This document shows, piece after piece, positions 20,828 to 31,487 of a stretch of 64,000 nt of DNA. Each line of letters starts with the position of its first letter. Positions within the stretch are counted from its first letter, which is position 1. The position numbers were made by a program, and so were the translations under genes. Source of the DNA: an uncultured Rhodocyclaceae bacterium (GTDB lineage Bacteria; Pseudomonadota; Gammaproteobacteria; Burkholderiales; Rhodocyclaceae); the NCBI GenBank assembly GCA_907163225.1, contig OU015322.1:1713001-1777000 (forward strand). The letters run 5' to 3'. A model generated the notes under the pieces. It worked only from the letters and a program-made list of their open reading frames with translations. It was not told where the DNA came from and made no database searches.

Positions 20828-22299
20828 AGGCCGAGATCGCTCCACATGGCGTCGACCTTCTTCTTCACGCCATCATCCATGACAATCGGCCGCCCCCATT
20901 CGCGGCTCGTTTCGCCCGGCCACTTGTTGGTCGCGTCGAGCCCCATCTTGGAACCGAGGCCGGCCACCGGCGAGGCGAAGTCGAGGTAGTCGATCGGCGT
21001 GTTGTCGACCAGCGTCGTGTCGCGCGTCGCGTCCATGCGCGTCGTCATCGCCCAGACCACTTCCTTCCAGTCGCGGATATCGATGTCGTCGTCCACGACG
21101 ATGATGGTCTTGGTGTACATGAACTGACGCAGGAAGCTCCAGATGCCGAACATGATGCGCTTGGCGTGGCCGGGGTAAGCCTTCTTGATGCTGACGATGG
21201 CCATGCGGTACGAGCAGCCTTCCGGCGGCAGGTAGAAATCGACAATTTCCGGGTACTGCTTCTGGAGCAGCGGCACGAACACCTCGTTCAGCGCGACGCC
21301 CAAGACCGCCGGCTCGTCGGGCGGCTTGCCGGTGTAGGTGCTGTGGTAGATCGGGTCGCGGCGCATGGTCATGCGCTCGATGGTGAAGACAGGGAATTCG
21401 GCCTGCTCGTTGTAGTAGCCGGTGTGGTCGCCGTACGGCCCTTCGAGGGCCATTTCGCCGGGGTGAATGACGCCTTCCAGAACGATTTCAGCCGAAGCGG
21501 GCACTTGCAAACCAGAGCCGATACATTGCGTAAGCTCGGTCTTGCCGCCGCGCAACAGGCCGGCAAACTGGTATTCGGAGAGCGAATCGGGCACCGGCGT
21601 CACGGCGCCAAGGATGGTCGCCGGGTCGCAGCCCAGCACCACCGCCACCGGAAATGGCTGCCCCGGATTGGCCAGTTGAAACTCGCGAAAATCCAGCGCC
21701 CCGCCGCGATGGGCCAGCCAGCGCATGATGACCTTGTTTGGCCCCAGCACCTGCTGGCGGTAGATGCCGAGGTTCTGCCGGTTCTTGTGCGGCCCCTTGG
21801 TGACGACCAGACCCCAGGTGATCAGCGGCGCGACGTCGCCCGGCCAGCAATGCTGGATAGGCAACTTCGCCAGATCGACGTCCTTGCCCTCCCAGACGAT
21901 TTCCTGACAGGGCGCGTTCGACACCTTCTTCGGCGCCATGTTCATCACCTGCTTCAGGATCGGCAGCTTGTCCCAGGCATCCTTCAGTCCCTTGGGCGGC
22001 TCCGGTTCCTTCAAATAGGCCAGCAGCTTGCCGACTTCGCGCAGGGCCTGCACCGACTCCTCGCCCATGCCCAGCGCCACCCGTTTCGGCGTGCCGAACA
22101 GGTTGGCGAGGACGGGCATGGTGTGCCGGGTTGGGCCAGATCGGGGCTTCTCGAACAGGATGGCCGGGCCTTCGGCGCGCAGCACGCGGTCGCAGATTTC
22201 GGTCATTTCGAGGCGGGTATCGACCTCGACGCCGACGCGCTTGAGTTCGCCGGTCTTTTCCAGTTGCGACATGAAGTCGCGCAGATCGTGATATTTCAT
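20824..22299 (-). CDS. ubiD: UbiD, prenylated-FMN dependent decarboxylase of ubiquinone synthesis
   Basis: 491 residues from the ATG at 22299 ([20 protein letters not shown]). It removes the carboxyl group from 3-octaprenyl-4-hydroxybenzoate, the product of UbiA, using prenyl-FMN. Family blocks include [29 protein letters not shown], the [13 protein letters not shown] core and [16 protein letters not shown]. The open frame continues upstream through the cytochrome gene but has no family similarity there. The ATG overlaps the stop of the cytochrome gene. Together with ubiA it forms consecutive steps of one pathway in one operon. Confidence 0.95.
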   Translation of the reverse strand: MKYHDLRDFMSQLEKTGELKRVGVEVDTRLEMTEICDRVLRAEGPAILFEKPRSGPTRHTMPVLANLFGTPKRVALGMGEESVQALREVGKLLAYLKEPEPPKGLKDAWDKLPILKQVMNMAPKKVSNAPCQEIVWEGKDVDLAKLPIQHCWPGDVAPLITWGLVVTKGPHKNRQNLGIYRQQVLGPNKVIMRWLAHRGGALDFREFQLANPGQPFPVAVVLGCDPATILGAVTPVPDSLSEYQFAGLLRGGKTELTQCIGSGLQVPASAEIVLEGVIHPGEMALEGPYGDHTGYYNEQAEFPVFTIERMTMRRDPIYHSTYTGKPPDEPAVLGVALNEVFVPLLQKQYPEIVDFYLPPEGCSYRMAIVSIKKAYPGHAKRIMFGIWSFLRQFMYTKTIIVVDDDIDIRDWKEVVWAMTTRMDATRDTTLVDNTPIDYLDFASPVAGLGSKMGLDATNKWPGETSREWGRPIVMDDGVKKKVDAMWSDLGL

Positions 22300-22718
22300 C
22301 GGGTGCGATACGAGAAGTGACAGCCGACACAGGCTGAAGTCAGGTTGGGCAGCAGGGCCAGCGCCTTGTCGCGGTCGCCGGTTTTGGCCACGGCGGCGAA
22401 TTCGCTGACCGCCTTGTGGCCATCCATGCCGATGCCGTGCATGGCCGGCGGCATGTGCGGGCCGGGCCGGGCATCGAAGGGCTTGCTGCGATGCTTGCCC
22501 ATGGCCGACATGCCAAGCTTGGCCTCGGCCGCAGCGCCAGCTTCCTTGACCTTGCCTTCGGCCATCAGCGCCAGCACCTCGTTGATCGCCAGCAGGTTGT
22601 CGAGCATTTCCTGACGCAGCGATTCCTGCGCGGCAGGCGGCAGGGTGACGAGCTGACGCGCGTCTTCGGCCATTGCTGCGGTCGACAGGAAAAACAGGGG
22701 AAAAATGAAATATTTCAT
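22296..22718 (-). CDS. Small periplasmic cytochrome c'-like protein
   Basis: 140 residues with a signal peptide ([19 protein letters not shown]) and a single CVGCH heme motif ten residues before the C-terminus. A helical body with a C-terminal heme site is the plan of class II cytochromes (c'). It is inserted between ubiA and ubiD with 4-base ATGA overlaps on both sides, so it is co-translated with ubiquinone biosynthesis enzymes. A role in quinone-linked electron transfer is a guess from position only. Confidence 0.75.
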   Translation of the reverse strand: MKYFIFPLFFLSTAAMAEDARQLVTLPPAAQESLRQEMLDNLLAINEVLALMAEGKVKEAGAAAEAKLGMSAMGKHRSKPFDARPGPHMPPAMHGIGMDGHKAVSEFAAVAKTGDRDKALALLPNLTSACVGCHFSYRTR

Positions 22719-23614
22719 CCGAAGCTCCGTCCGGAAATGATGAAATCGAGCGCAATGCCGGCAAAAATCGCGGCACCGACCCAGTTGTTGTGCAAAAACG
22801 CCTTGAAGCAGGCCATCCGCTCGCGGCCGCGTATCCAGGTGAAATGCACGCCCATGATGCCGGCCGCCACCGCCAGCCCGGTGTAGAAAGCCAGACCAAG
22901 GCTCAGCGTGTAACCGACCCAGCCGATGATGGCCAGCGTGGCCACGTAGCACAGCATGACCGCCGCCACGTCGAAGCGGCCGAAGGTGATGGCCGAGGTT
23001 TTGATGCCGATTTTCAGGTCGTCGTCGCGGTCGACCATGGCGTATTCGGTGTCGTAGGCGACCGCCCAGAACACGTTGGCGAGCAGCAGCCACCAGGCCT
23101 CGGCCGGCACTTCGCCGAGATGTGCCGCGTAGGCCATCGGGATGCCGAAGCCGAAGGCGATGCCGAGGTACGCCTGCGGAATGGCCAGAAAACGCTTGGT
23201 GAATGGGTAGCTGGCGGCGAGGAACAGGGCCGGCACCGACAGCCAGATCACCAGCTGGTTGCCCAGCATGACGACCAGCGCGAAGGCGACCAGCGACAGC
23301 CCGGCGAAAAGCGCCAGCGCCTCCTTCGTCGTTACCTTGCCGGCCGTCAGCGGGCGCTCCTTGGTGCGCTCGACGTGTTTGTCGAAATCGCGGTCAGCGT
23401 AGTCGTTGATGACGCAGCCGGCCGAGCGCATGAGCACCGTGCCGAGCACAAAAACCCACACGACCACCCAGGTCGGCCGCCCCAGCGCCGACAGCCAGAG
23501 CGCCCACAGCGTGGGCCAGAGCAGCAGCAGGATGCCGATCGGCTTGTCGAGCCGCATCAATTGCTCGTATACATCAAGCTTTTGGCGGATTTTGGTAATA
23601 TTTGTCACAGCCAT
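22715..23614 (-). CDS. ubiA: 4-hydroxybenzoate polyprenyltransferase UbiA, island-derived N-terminus
   Basis: 299 residues. An integral membrane prenyltransferase; the aspartate motifs NDYADRDFD and YAMVDRDDD are intact, so it should be active. The first 19 codons ([19 protein letters not shown]) come from the mobile island; from MRLDKP onward the sequence is chromosomal. The original 22 codons (MNWPALKERLDLYEKL plus MRLDKP) are stranded at 53211-53276. The substitute N-terminus is similar to the native one (QKLDVYEQL against ERLDLYEKL), so the island end seems adapted to restore the gene. No good ribosome site precedes the new ATG. It leads the operon that includes ubiD. Confidence 0.93.
   Translation of the reverse strand: MAVTNITKIRQKLDVYEQLMRLDKPIGILLLLWPTLWALWLSALGRPTWVVVWVFVLGTVLMRSAGCVINDYADRDFDKHVERTKERPLTAGKVTTKEALALFAGLSLVAFALVVMLGNQLVIWLSVPALFLAASYPFTKRFLAIPQAYLGIAFGFGIPMAYAAHLGEVPAEAWWLLLANVFWAVAYDTEYAMVDRDDDLKIGIKTSAITFGRFDVAAVMLCYVATLAIIGWVGYTLSLGLAFYTGLAVAAGIMGVHFTWIRGRERMACFKAFLHNNWVGAAIFAGIALDFIISGRSFG
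23540..23559. other. attL core of the ubiA island
   Basis: CGGCTTGTCGAGCCGCATCA, identical to 53211-53230. It lies within the MRLDKP codons of ubiA. Chromosome is to the left, island to the right. The 29.7-kb interval between the two copies starts with a tyrosine recombinase gene. Confidence 0.88.
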
Positions 23615-23620
23615 GTCACA
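23597..23620. promoter_or_regulatory. Putative integrase arm sites, left end
   Basis: TGTCACA at 23603-23609 and again at 23614-23620, 11 bases apart, preceded by AATATTTGTCAC (23597-23608). The same pair with the same spacing occurs at the other end of the island. These sites overlap the start codon of the chimeric ubiA, between it and the divergent integrase gene. Confidence 0.6.
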
Positions 23621-23646
23621 GCACGCAAAAAACAGGAGGTATCAAA

Positions 23647-24630
23647 ATGGGCACGATTCGAAAAAGAGGAGATTATCAGTTCCAGGCTCAGGTTCGTCGA
23701 GCAGGATATCCGCCGCAATCGAAAACCTTTGATGCACGTAAGGACGCGGAGAAGTGGGTTCGCGCTCTTGAGCGCGAAATGGATACTGGCACATTCATTC
23801 CTCGCAGCGAAGCAGAGCGCACGACAATAGCCAAACTGGCCGAACGCTACCTCATAGAGGACCGCGTCTCAGAAATGAAAGGCCGACGCCAGGAGGAGCA
23901 ACGCGTCAACGCAATCTCAGACAAGTTTGGCAAATACCATCTTTCGGCAGTCAGTCCGGCAATGGTTACAGAGTGGATGAAGGAACTAGGAAAGACGCGC
24001 AGCCCCCAAACGGTGCAGCACTATGCTGCCACCCTTGGGCGTCTGTACAAGGCCGCTACGGTCGATTTTGGCATTCCTCTGCCGCTCGGCAATCCATTAA
24101 CTAGCGTGCGAATGCCGGCAGTGCGTAATGAGCGTGATCGCATCCTCGATGCCAATGAAGCAAAGCGCTTGGACGCAGCCCTGGATAAGTCGCGCGGCCA
24201 GCATTTGAAGCCGATAGTGCAGCTTGCATTAGAGACGGCCATGCGTCGTGGTGAGATCCTTGGCCTAACCTGGGACAACATCGATCTGAATAAGCAGATC
24301 GCCTTTCTGCCCAACACGAAGAACGGTGACTCCCGCACTGTGCCGCTGTCCAGTCGCGCCGTGGCCATCCTGAAAGGCCTACCCCGCAACATCAGCGGCA
24401 AAGTCTTCTCAACAAGCATGACAGCAGTTACAGAGGGCTTCCAGCGCGCCGTGCTGCGCGCCGAAATTGAAGACTTCCATTTTCATGACCTGCGGCACTG
24501 TGCTGTGTCAGCTCTGGCGAAAAAGCTCAGCATGCACGAGCTGGCGAAAATGGTGGGGCATCGTTCGCCCAGATCTGTGATGCGCTACTACAAGCAAGAT
24601 GATGCCGATCTGGTTCGGAAGTTAGGGTAA
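23647..24630 (+). CDS. Tyrosine integrase of the ubiA island
   Basis: 327 residues from the ATG at 23647, after a strong AGGAGGT site. The N-terminal part (MGTIRKRGDYQFQAQVRRAG) is an arm-binding domain, then a core-binding domain and a catalytic domain. Catalytic residues: Arg in ETAMRRGEILGLTW, His-x-x-Arg in FHFHDLRHCAV, His in KMVGHRSPRS and Tyr in VMRYYKQD. It is divergent from the chimeric ubiA, only 32 bases away, next to the attL core. It should recombine attP with the MRLDKP codons of ubiA. Confidence 0.94.
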   Translation: MGTIRKRGDYQFQAQVRRAGYPPQSKTFDARKDAEKWVRALEREMDTGTFIPRSEAERTTIAKLAERYLIEDRVSEMKGRRQEEQRVNAISDKFGKYHLSAVSPAMVTEWMKELGKTRSPQTVQHYAATLGRLYKAATVDFGIPLPLGNPLTSVRMPAVRNERDRILDANEAKRLDAALDKSRGQHLKPIVQLALETAMRRGEILGLTWDNIDLNKQIAFLPNTKNGDSRTVPLSSRAVAILKGLPRNISGKVFSTSMTAVTEGFQRAVLRAEIEDFHFHDLRHCAVSALAKKLSMHELAKMVGHRSPRSVMRYYKQDDADLVRKLG

Positions 24631-24936
24631 TACATTGGCATACAGTTGTCATCAAGCCGCACTGAGTCACATTCGGACGTGGGCCATGACATGCTGTCAA
24701 ACAGAAACGTTTGATCTCCATGCTCGATGCAGGGGCTTGGCAAACAATCTCGCCAAGAAATCTGCGCTTAAATCAATAGGAACAAATAGGCTTAAGGGCG
24801 CCACCACTCTCGGCGCGCCCAGCTTTATGTGCAAAAAAAACAACTGTACCAGATCTGAGATACGTTAAATTCCTACTTATGCCGTATGCAAACGCGTTAT
24901 AGCTCACTGCCCAACCAATATCGACAAAATAGGATC

Positions 24937-27900
24937 ATGAACATTTCGAGCAACTTCGCCTTCCTTGCTGAACATGATCCCGTATTTCTGCAGCTGGCAT
25001 CTACTGCTGAGCAGGTATTTGCCGCCGACCCCAACACCACTCTGATCAAGCTCCGGCAGCTTGGCGAGGCACTGGCACAGGATGTTGCCGCGCATGCTGG
25101 TGTGGAATTCGATGCAGACACCAGCCAGGCCGACCTGCTTTCACGCTTGTCCCGCGAAATCCGGCTAGATCCGACGATCCGCAATCTGTTTCACACGCTC
25201 CGTATTGAAGGCAACAAGGCAACGCATCAGTTCCGTACGGTCCATAAGGAAGCAATGGACGGTTTGAAACTGGCTCGCGAACTGGCGGTCTGGTTTCATC
25301 GTTCATTCGGCAAGTCCGGCGCCGGATTCAAACCAGGGCCGTTTGTAGCGCCAACAGATCCCAGTCAAACATTGAGGCTGCTGCAGAGCGAGATCGAACA
25401 GTTGCGTGCCGAGCTTTCGGTCAAGGACAGTGCGCTCGATAGCAAAGAGCAACTGAGCCGCCTGATTGAGCAAGAAAAAGAACAGTACGCAGTGCTGGCC
25501 GAGCAGATGGATGCCGAGGCACGGACTTATCAGGGCCTGGCAGAAGAACAGGCGGCGACACTGGATCGAGTTAGGCAGGAGTTTGAGGAGCGACTTCTAG
25601 CCCTGCAAACACAGCTCTATAAACAGACAGCCCAACAGGTCACACAGCGTACCCAAAATGCCAGCCAGCAACTGACGCTCAGTGAAGAACTGACGCGCAT
25701 CCTGATCGATCAGCAACTGATCGCCGCCGGTTGGGAAGCAGATACTCAAGAACTGAGTTATGCCAAGGGTGCTCGCCCTGAAAAAGGCAAAAACCGGGCA
25801 ATCGCCGAATGGCCGACAGTCGGGAAAGAAGCCGCCGATTACGTCCTTTTCGCTGGACTTACATCAATCGCCGTCGTCGAAGCCAAGCGCGAGAACACCA
25901 ACGTCGCCGGCAAGATCCCACAAGCTGAGCGATATTCCCGTGGTTACTACCAACTGACAGGCGCTCAACCTGCCTGGCAAATTGAAGGATGTGCAGCCGC
26001 CTGGCCAGATGGTCAGAATGGATACTTTGAGGTGCCATTCGTTTATTCCAGCAACAGCCGGCCTTACATCCAGCAACTGGCCGAACAGAGCGGCATCTGG
26101 TTCCGTGATGTGCGCAGCCCATCCAATCTTGCACGGGCATTGATGGATTTCCACTCGCCAGAAGGTCTCCTTGACCAACTGACGCGCAGTAAGGCCGAGG
26201 CAGAAATGAAGCTGCAAACGGAAGGCTTTGCCTATCTGCGGCTACGTGACTACCAGGAACGTGCAATCCAGGCCGTAGAAACTGCGCTGGCTGGTGGTCA
26301 AAGCAAATGCTTGATTGCCATGGCGACGGGCACGGGCAAGACACGTACGATCATTGGCCTGATGTACCGCTTCCTCAAGGCAGAACGCTTCCGCCGTATT
26401 CTGTTCCTGGTGGATCGCAATGCCCTTGGCACTCAGGCGCAGGAGAACTTCGACGAAGCGACGCTGGAGCAGAACCTGCCGCTCTCCAAGCTCTACAACG
26501 TTGCCGAGATGGGTGACATGGCCCCGGAAGCCGAGACCCGCGTCCAGGTCGCCACGGTCCAAGCAATGGTCAAGCGCATTTTTCAGAGCGATACGCCACC
26601 CAATATTGACGAGTACGACTGCATCATTATCGACGAAGCCCATCGCGGCTACACCCTCGACCAGGAGATGAGCGAAGGCGAATTGCTCGTTCGTGACCAG
26701 AATCAGTACCTCTCAACCTACCGTCGCGTCCTCGATTATTTCGATGCGACCAAAATTGCACTGACCGCTACACCAGCCAAGCACACCAGCGAAATCTTCG
26801 GTCGGCCGGTCTATACCTACTCATATCGCGAGGCCGTTGCCGACGATTGGCTGATCGATCACGAACCGCCCATTCGTTACGAGACATTGCTGAACAAACA
26901 CGGCATCAAGTTCGCGAAGGGAGAACAGGTCAGCGCCATTGATTTAGGTACCGGCGAAATCGAACAATCCGAACTTGAAGACGAACTGAGTTTCGAGGTC
27001 GAAAGCTTCAATCGCCGCGTGATCAGTGAAGACTTCAATCGAGTCATTTGCGAGCAACTGGTGCAGGAGCTCGACCCCTTCAGTGAAGAAAAAACGCTAA
27101 TATTCTGCGCAACCGATCTCCACGCGGACATGGTCAAGCATCTGCTCGATGATGCTTTCAAAGCCCTCTATGGTGAGCAATACAACGAAGCGGCCGTCCG
27201 CAAGATCACGGGCAAATCCGACAAGATCAAACAGCTGATCGCGCGCTACAAAAACGAACGCTTCCCCAGCATCGCTATTACCGTTGACCTGCTGACTACA
27301 GGTATCGACGTTCCGGCTATCGCCCATATCGTTTTCATGCGCAGGGTTCGTTCGCGCATCCTTTACGAGCAGATGATTGGTCGTGCAACGCGTCGTTGTG
27401 ACGACATAGGCAAGACCGTATTCAGGATTTACGACCCGGTCGATATCTACAGAGCGCTGCAAGCCGTCAATACCATGCAGCCCCTGGTCAAAGATCCGAA
27501 TGTCACGCTGGATCAGCTAGTCAGCGAACTGGCCAACCCGGTCAGCTTCACCGCTCCAGGCACGAAGCAGGGCGAAAGTCATGCACATGATGTTCTTGAT
27601 GCTATCAGCCAGAAGCTCATGCGCGTTCTGCGTGATGCCACCCACAAGGCGGAGAATGCACCTGCGGTAAAAACCCGGCTGGCCGAATTGGAGCAACATT
27701 GGGGCGTCGCCCCGGCAGTGCTTCACAAGCACCTGCGCGAACTTGGGCCGCAGGGTGCGGCAGAGTTTCTTCGCCAGCAGGCTGCATTGCTGCAACAGAT
27801 CGAAGGGGTAAAGCTGCTGATTGGCAGCCCCTACAAGCCTATTATTTCCGAACACAAGGATGAACTACTCGCTCGTGAACAAAACTATGGCGAATACCAA

Positions 27901-28404
27901 AAGCCGGAAGATTACCTCGACAGCTTCAACCGCTTCATTCATCAACAAATCAACCAATCGGTGGCGCTCGCCGTGGTTGTCAATCGACCAAAAGACCTGA
28001 CCCGCGAGCAACTGCGCGAGGTGCGCCTACTCCTCGATCAACATGGCTATTCCGAGGCACGGCTACAGACCGCCTGGCGTAATCGCAGCAATCAGGAGAT
28101 CGCTGCCAGCATCATTGGTTACATCCGCCAAGCAGCCCTTGGCGAGGCGCTGCAACCCTTTGAACAGAGGGTTGGCAACGCCATGCAGCGCATTTTTGGC
28201 CTCACCGCTTGGAGTCCCGTCCAGCGCAAGTGGTTGGATCGCCTCGCCAAACAGCTACATCACGAGGTTGTTATCGATAGCCAGTTCGTCAATCGTGCCT
28301 TTGCTAACGATGGTGGGGCTATACAGCTCGACAAGCTGCTTGGCGGCAAGTTAGACAACGTGTTGATCACCTTGGCTGAAGCGCTGTGGCCACAGGCGGC
28401 ATGA
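24937..28404 (+). CDS. hsdR: Type I restriction enzyme, HsdR subunit
   Basis: 1155 residues from the ATG at 24937. Order: N-terminal DUF4145-like helical region, a coiled-coil stretch near 150-250, a nuclease domain (DYVLFAGLTSIAVVEAKRE, with an ExK-type end), SF2 helicase with MATGTGKT near residue 460 and IIIDEAHRGY, a second RecA lobe (TTGIDVPAI, QMIGRATRR), and an EcoEI-type C-terminal domain. It is the translocating and cleaving subunit; it needs HsdM and HsdS, encoded downstream in order. The 250 bases before it show no gene. Confidence 0.94.
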   Translation: MNISSNFAFLAEHDPVFLQLASTAEQVFAADPNTTLIKLRQLGEALAQDVAAHAGVEFDADTSQADLLSRLSREIRLDPTIRNLFHTLRIEGNKATHQFRTVHKEAMDGLKLARELAVWFHRSFGKSGAGFKPGPFVAPTDPSQTLRLLQSEIEQLRAELSVKDSALDSKEQLSRLIEQEKEQYAVLAEQMDAEARTYQGLAEEQAATLDRVRQEFEERLLALQTQLYKQTAQQVTQRTQNASQQLTLSEELTRILIDQQLIAAGWEADTQELSYAKGARPEKGKNRAIAEWPTVGKEAADYVLFAGLTSIAVVEAKRENTNVAGKIPQAERYSRGYYQLTGAQPAWQIEGCAAAWPDGQNGYFEVPFVYSSNSRPYIQQLAEQSGIWFRDVRSPSNLARALMDFHSPEGLLDQLTRSKAEAEMKLQTEGFAYLRLRDYQERAIQAVETALAGGQSKCLIAMATGTGKTRTIIGLMYRFLKAERFRRILFLVDRNALGTQAQENFDEATLEQNLPLSKLYNVAEMGDMAPEAETRVQVATVQAMVKRIFQSDTPPNIDEYDCIIIDEAHRGYTLDQEMSEGELLVRDQNQYLSTYRRVLDYFDATKIALTATPAKHTSEIFGRPVYTYSYREAVADDWLIDHEPPIRYETLLNKHGIKFAKGEQVSAIDLGTGEIEQSELEDELSFEVESFNRRVISEDFNRVICEQLVQELDPFSEEKTLIFCATDLHADMVKHLLDDAFKALYGEQYNEAAVRKITGKSDKIKQLIARYKNERFPSIAITVDLLTTGIDVPAIAHIVFMRRVRSRILYEQMIGRATRRCDDIGKTVFRIYDPVDIYRALQAVNTMQPLVKDPNVTLDQLVSELANPVSFTAPGTKQGESHAHDVLDAISQKLMRVLRDATHKAENAPAVKTRLAELEQHWGVAPAVLHKHLRELGPQGAAEFLRQQAALLQQIEGVKLLIGSPYKPIISEHKDELLAREQNYGEYQKPEDYLDSFNRFIHQQINQSVALAVVVNRPKDLTREQLREVRLLLDQHGYSEARLQTAWRNRSNQEIAASIIGYIRQAALGEALQPFEQRVGNAMQRIFGLTAWSPVQRKWLDRLAKQLHHEVVIDSQFVNRAFANDGGAIQLDKLLGGKLDNVLITLAEALWPQAA

Positions 28405-28553
28405 GGTTCTGGATGTAGCCTGACGACCTGATGTAAAGCGATGCCAGCGCCGCAACTATCGGTTGTATACAATGACCGCCTTCTGTGCCCCGCCATATCG
28501 ATTAGAAAATATGCGGCCAGCGCACTATTAAATACGAATATAGAAAACCAAAC

Positions 28554-29990
28554 ATGAGCAACAACGATATCGTCCAGAAGCTCTGGAATCTCTGTGACGT
28601 TCTGCGTGACGATGGGATCAATTACTCCGATTACGTAACCGAGCTGGTGTTGCTGCTTTTCATCAAAATGGAACATGAGAATGCCCAGAGCGGCGTCATG
28701 TCCGGACACAAGCTGCCTGAGGGCGCACGTTGGCCTGACATTGCCAAGCTCAGCGGCCTGAATCTGCTTAACCATTACCGCGCCACGCTGCTGAGTCTTT
28801 CGCAGAGTACGGACCCTCTGATCTCGGCCATCTATGCCGATGCCCAAACCCGGCTCAAGGAACCCCGCCACCTTGAGCAACTGATCAAAAGCATTGATGG
28901 TATCGACTGGTTTTCCGCTCAGCGTGACGGCCTTGGGGACCTCTACGAAGGTCTCCTTGAAAAGAACGCCACAGAAACCAAGTCCGGTGCCGGGCAATAC
29001 TTCACGCCACGCCCGCTGATCGATTGCATTGTGGAACTGATTGCGCCAAAGCCCGGTGAAACAGTGCAGGATCCTGCAGCGGGGACAGCAGGCTTTTTGA
29101 TCGCTGCCGACGCCTACATCAAGGCTCGTACGGACAACCTCTACAACCTCAATGAAAAACAGCGCGAATTCCAGCGCAACAAGGCTTTCATTGGTATGGA
29201 ACTGGTCCCCGGCACCCGCCGGCTGGCGCTGATGAACTGCCTGCTGCACGGCATGGAAGGCGATGCCGAAGGCGTTATTCACCTCGGCAACACACTCGGC
29301 AGTGCCGGTAGCAATCTGCCGAAGAGCGGCATCATCCTCAGCAACCCGCCCTTCGGTACCGCCAAGGGCGGCGGCGGCCCGACCCGCGACGACTTCACGC
29401 ACAGCACCAGCAACAAGCAGCTCGCTTTCGTCCAGCACATTTACCGGCACTTGAAGGATGGCGGCCGTGCCGCTGTCGTGCTGCCCGACAACGTACTCTT
29501 CGAAGCCGGCGTCGGCGCCGACATCCGGCGCGACCTAATGGACAAGTGCAATCTGCACACCATCCTGCGTCTGCCCACCGGCATCTTCTACGCCCAGGGC
29601 GTCAAAACCAATGTGCTGTTCTTCGATAAAGTCAGCCAGCACGCCAGCGGCGGCACGAATGAAGTTTGGGTGTACGACCTTCGCTCCAACATGCCGCGCT
29701 TCGGCAAACGTACACCGCTGACCCGCAACCACTTTGCCAAATTTGAGGCCGCTTTTACTGGCCAACGCATAGACCAGGGGGAAGATGGTCGCTTCCGCTG
29801 CTTCAGTCGTGACTGGATCAGGGACCGTGCCGACAGCCTCGACATTGCCTGGCTAAAAGACGACAACGCCGAAGACGCTGCCGACTTGCCGGAACCGGCC
29901 GTGCTGGCGCAGGAAGCCATGGGGGAGTTGGAAGGGGCACTGGCGGAATTGAAAGCGATTCTGGCAGAGTTGGGTGAGGTGGAGGAATGA
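28554..29990 (+). CDS. hsdM: Type I modification methylase, HsdM subunit
   Basis: 478 residues. N-terminal helical HsdM_N domain, then an N6-adenine methylase fold: QDPAAGTAGFLIAAD binds S-adenosylmethionine and NPPF at residues 264-267 is the catalytic motif. It methylates adenines in the host recognition site and is part of the restriction complex. It overlaps hsdS by 4 bases (ATGA). 149 bases separate it from hsdR. Confidence 0.96.
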   Translation: MSNNDIVQKLWNLCDVLRDDGINYSDYVTELVLLLFIKMEHENAQSGVMSGHKLPEGARWPDIAKLSGLNLLNHYRATLLSLSQSTDPLISAIYADAQTRLKEPRHLEQLIKSIDGIDWFSAQRDGLGDLYEGLLEKNATETKSGAGQYFTPRPLIDCIVELIAPKPGETVQDPAAGTAGFLIAADAYIKARTDNLYNLNEKQREFQRNKAFIGMELVPGTRRLALMNCLLHGMEGDAEGVIHLGNTLGSAGSNLPKSGIILSNPPFGTAKGGGGPTRDDFTHSTSNKQLAFVQHIYRHLKDGGRAAVVLPDNVLFEAGVGADIRRDLMDKCNLHTILRLPTGIFYAQGVKTNVLFFDKVSQHASGGTNEVWVYDLRSNMPRFGKRTPLTRNHFAKFEAAFTGQRIDQGEDGRFRCFSRDWIRDRADSLDIAWLKDDNAEDAADLPEPAVLAQEAMGELEGALAELKAILAELGEVEE

Positions 29991-31462
29991 CTGGACTGCC
30001 TCAAGGTTGGTCTTCAACCCCATTCAAAAACATCTTGAGCCAAATTGTCGGTGGCGGTACGCCATCGAAGGCAAATCCAAGTTTTTTTGATGGTGCCATT
30101 CCATTTATGACCGTGAAAGACCTCTATGGGCGCTTTCCATCAGACACTATTGACCATGTTTCAGAAACGGCGATTGCAAATAGCGCAACCACCGTTGTTC
30201 CGTCAGATACATTGATCGTGGCAACACGAATGTCTTTGGGAAAAATCGTCCGCCCAACTGTAAGTGTGGCCATCAACCAAGACCTCAAGGCTCTATTCCT
30301 AGCGGACGGGATTGACAAAACCTACATCGAATATTTTTGGCGATCTCAATCGGAGCGTATTAACAGTCTTGGTACAGGAACAACAGTCAAAGGTATTCGC
30401 CTTGAGGACATTCGCGAATTAGTGGTTCCGCTTGCCCCGCTCCCTGAGCAAAAACGCATCGCCGACAAACTCGACAGCGTAGTAGCGCGGGTGGACGCCT
30501 GCCGCAACCGCCTCAACCGGCTCCCGGCCCTACTCAAACGCTTTCGTCTATCGATCCTTAACGCCGCCACATCGGGCGCGATAACGGAAGATTGGAGGGC
30601 GAAAAGGGCTGGTCTCCCCATTAGGAAAGCACGGCATGACGTTGAGCAAAGAGAGCAAGCACGAAAAACGGCGGTCAAGGTGCGGGGGTTATCCATCAAC
30701 GTAGCCCCGGAATTGCTCTACGATCTCCCTTCTTCATGGGACTGGATCGATAACTACCGCCTTGCCGATGACAAAGCAAACGCGATTTGCGCAGGCCCAT
30801 TTGGAACCATTTTCAAAGCAAAGGATTTCCGCGAAAAAGGTGTGCCGATTTTATTTTTGAGGCACGTTGGCGCTGGAATGTATTTGACTCGCAAGCCAGG
30901 CTTCATGGATGAGGCTGTTTGGAAAAATCAGCATCAAGAATACTCCGTCTATGGCGGCGAACTACTGGTCACGAAACTTGGCGATCCTCCAGGCAGTTCA
31001 TGCATCTATCCGATAGGAATAGGAACTGCCATGGTTACCCCTGATGTAATGAAGATGTGCGTTGATGAAGTGGTATGCCATCCCAAGTACCTGATGCATT
31101 ACTTCAACTCATCGGCCTCTAAAAAAATTGTCGAATCAGTTTGCTTTGGGGTCACTCGCTTGCGGATCGACCTGTCACTATTCAAGACCTTTCCCGTTCC
31201 GCTGCCCCCAATAGACGAACAAGCCGAAATTGTCCGCCGAGTGGAAATCCTTTTCGAATTTGGCGACCGCCTTGAAGCACGTCTCGCCACCGCCCGTATG
31301 CAGATTGGCCAATTGACGCCCGCGTTGCTCGCCAAGGCATTTCGCGGTGAGTTGGTGTCGCAGGATCCTGCGGATGAGCCGGCGACAGAATTACTCAAGC
31401 GCTTAGCCGAGCTACGCTCCGTAGCCCCTCAGGCCAAACGATGCAGGAAAGCTGCGCGATGA
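29987..31462 (+). CDS. hsdS: Type I specificity subunit HsdS
   Basis: 491 residues with two target-recognition domains, each starting with a characteristic block (SQIVGGGTPSKANPSFFDGA; ICAGPFGTIFKAKDFREKG) and each followed by a helical spacer (PLPEQKRIADKLDSVVARVD; PPIDEQAEIVRRVEILFEF). It sets the DNA sequence read by both HsdM and HsdR. Full length, so the system is probably functional. The recognition sequence cannot be predicted by eye. Confidence 0.94.
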   Translation: MTGLPQGWSSTPFKNILSQIVGGGTPSKANPSFFDGAIPFMTVKDLYGRFPSDTIDHVSETAIANSATTVVPSDTLIVATRMSLGKIVRPTVSVAINQDLKALFLADGIDKTYIEYFWRSQSERINSLGTGTTVKGIRLEDIRELVVPLAPLPEQKRIADKLDSVVARVDACRNRLNRLPALLKRFRLSILNAATSGAITEDWRAKRAGLPIRKARHDVEQREQARKTAVKVRGLSINVAPELLYDLPSSWDWIDNYRLADDKANAICAGPFGTIFKAKDFREKGVPILFLRHVGAGMYLTRKPGFMDEAVWKNQHQEYSVYGGELLVTKLGDPPGSSCIYPIGIGTAMVTPDVMKMCVDEVVCHPKYLMHYFNSSASKKIVESVCFGVTRLRIDLSLFKTFPVPLPPIDEQAEIVRRVEILFEFGDRLEARLATARMQIGQLTPALLAKAFRGELVSQDPADEPATELLKRLAELRSVAPQAKRCRKAAR

Positions 31463-31487
31463 AACTGATCAATCTGGAGTTAACACG

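Noticed and set aside
21166-22320. 384-codon open frame on the plus strand
   Set aside because: Antisense of ubiD.
22300-22899. N-terminal extension of the ubiD open frame
   Set aside because: No ubiD similarity; the region encodes the cytochrome protein and the end of ubiA in another frame, and ubiD has a good ATG at 22299.
28260-29450. 396-codon open frame on the minus strand
   Set aside because: Antisense of the hsdR end and hsdM, which are clear type I genes.
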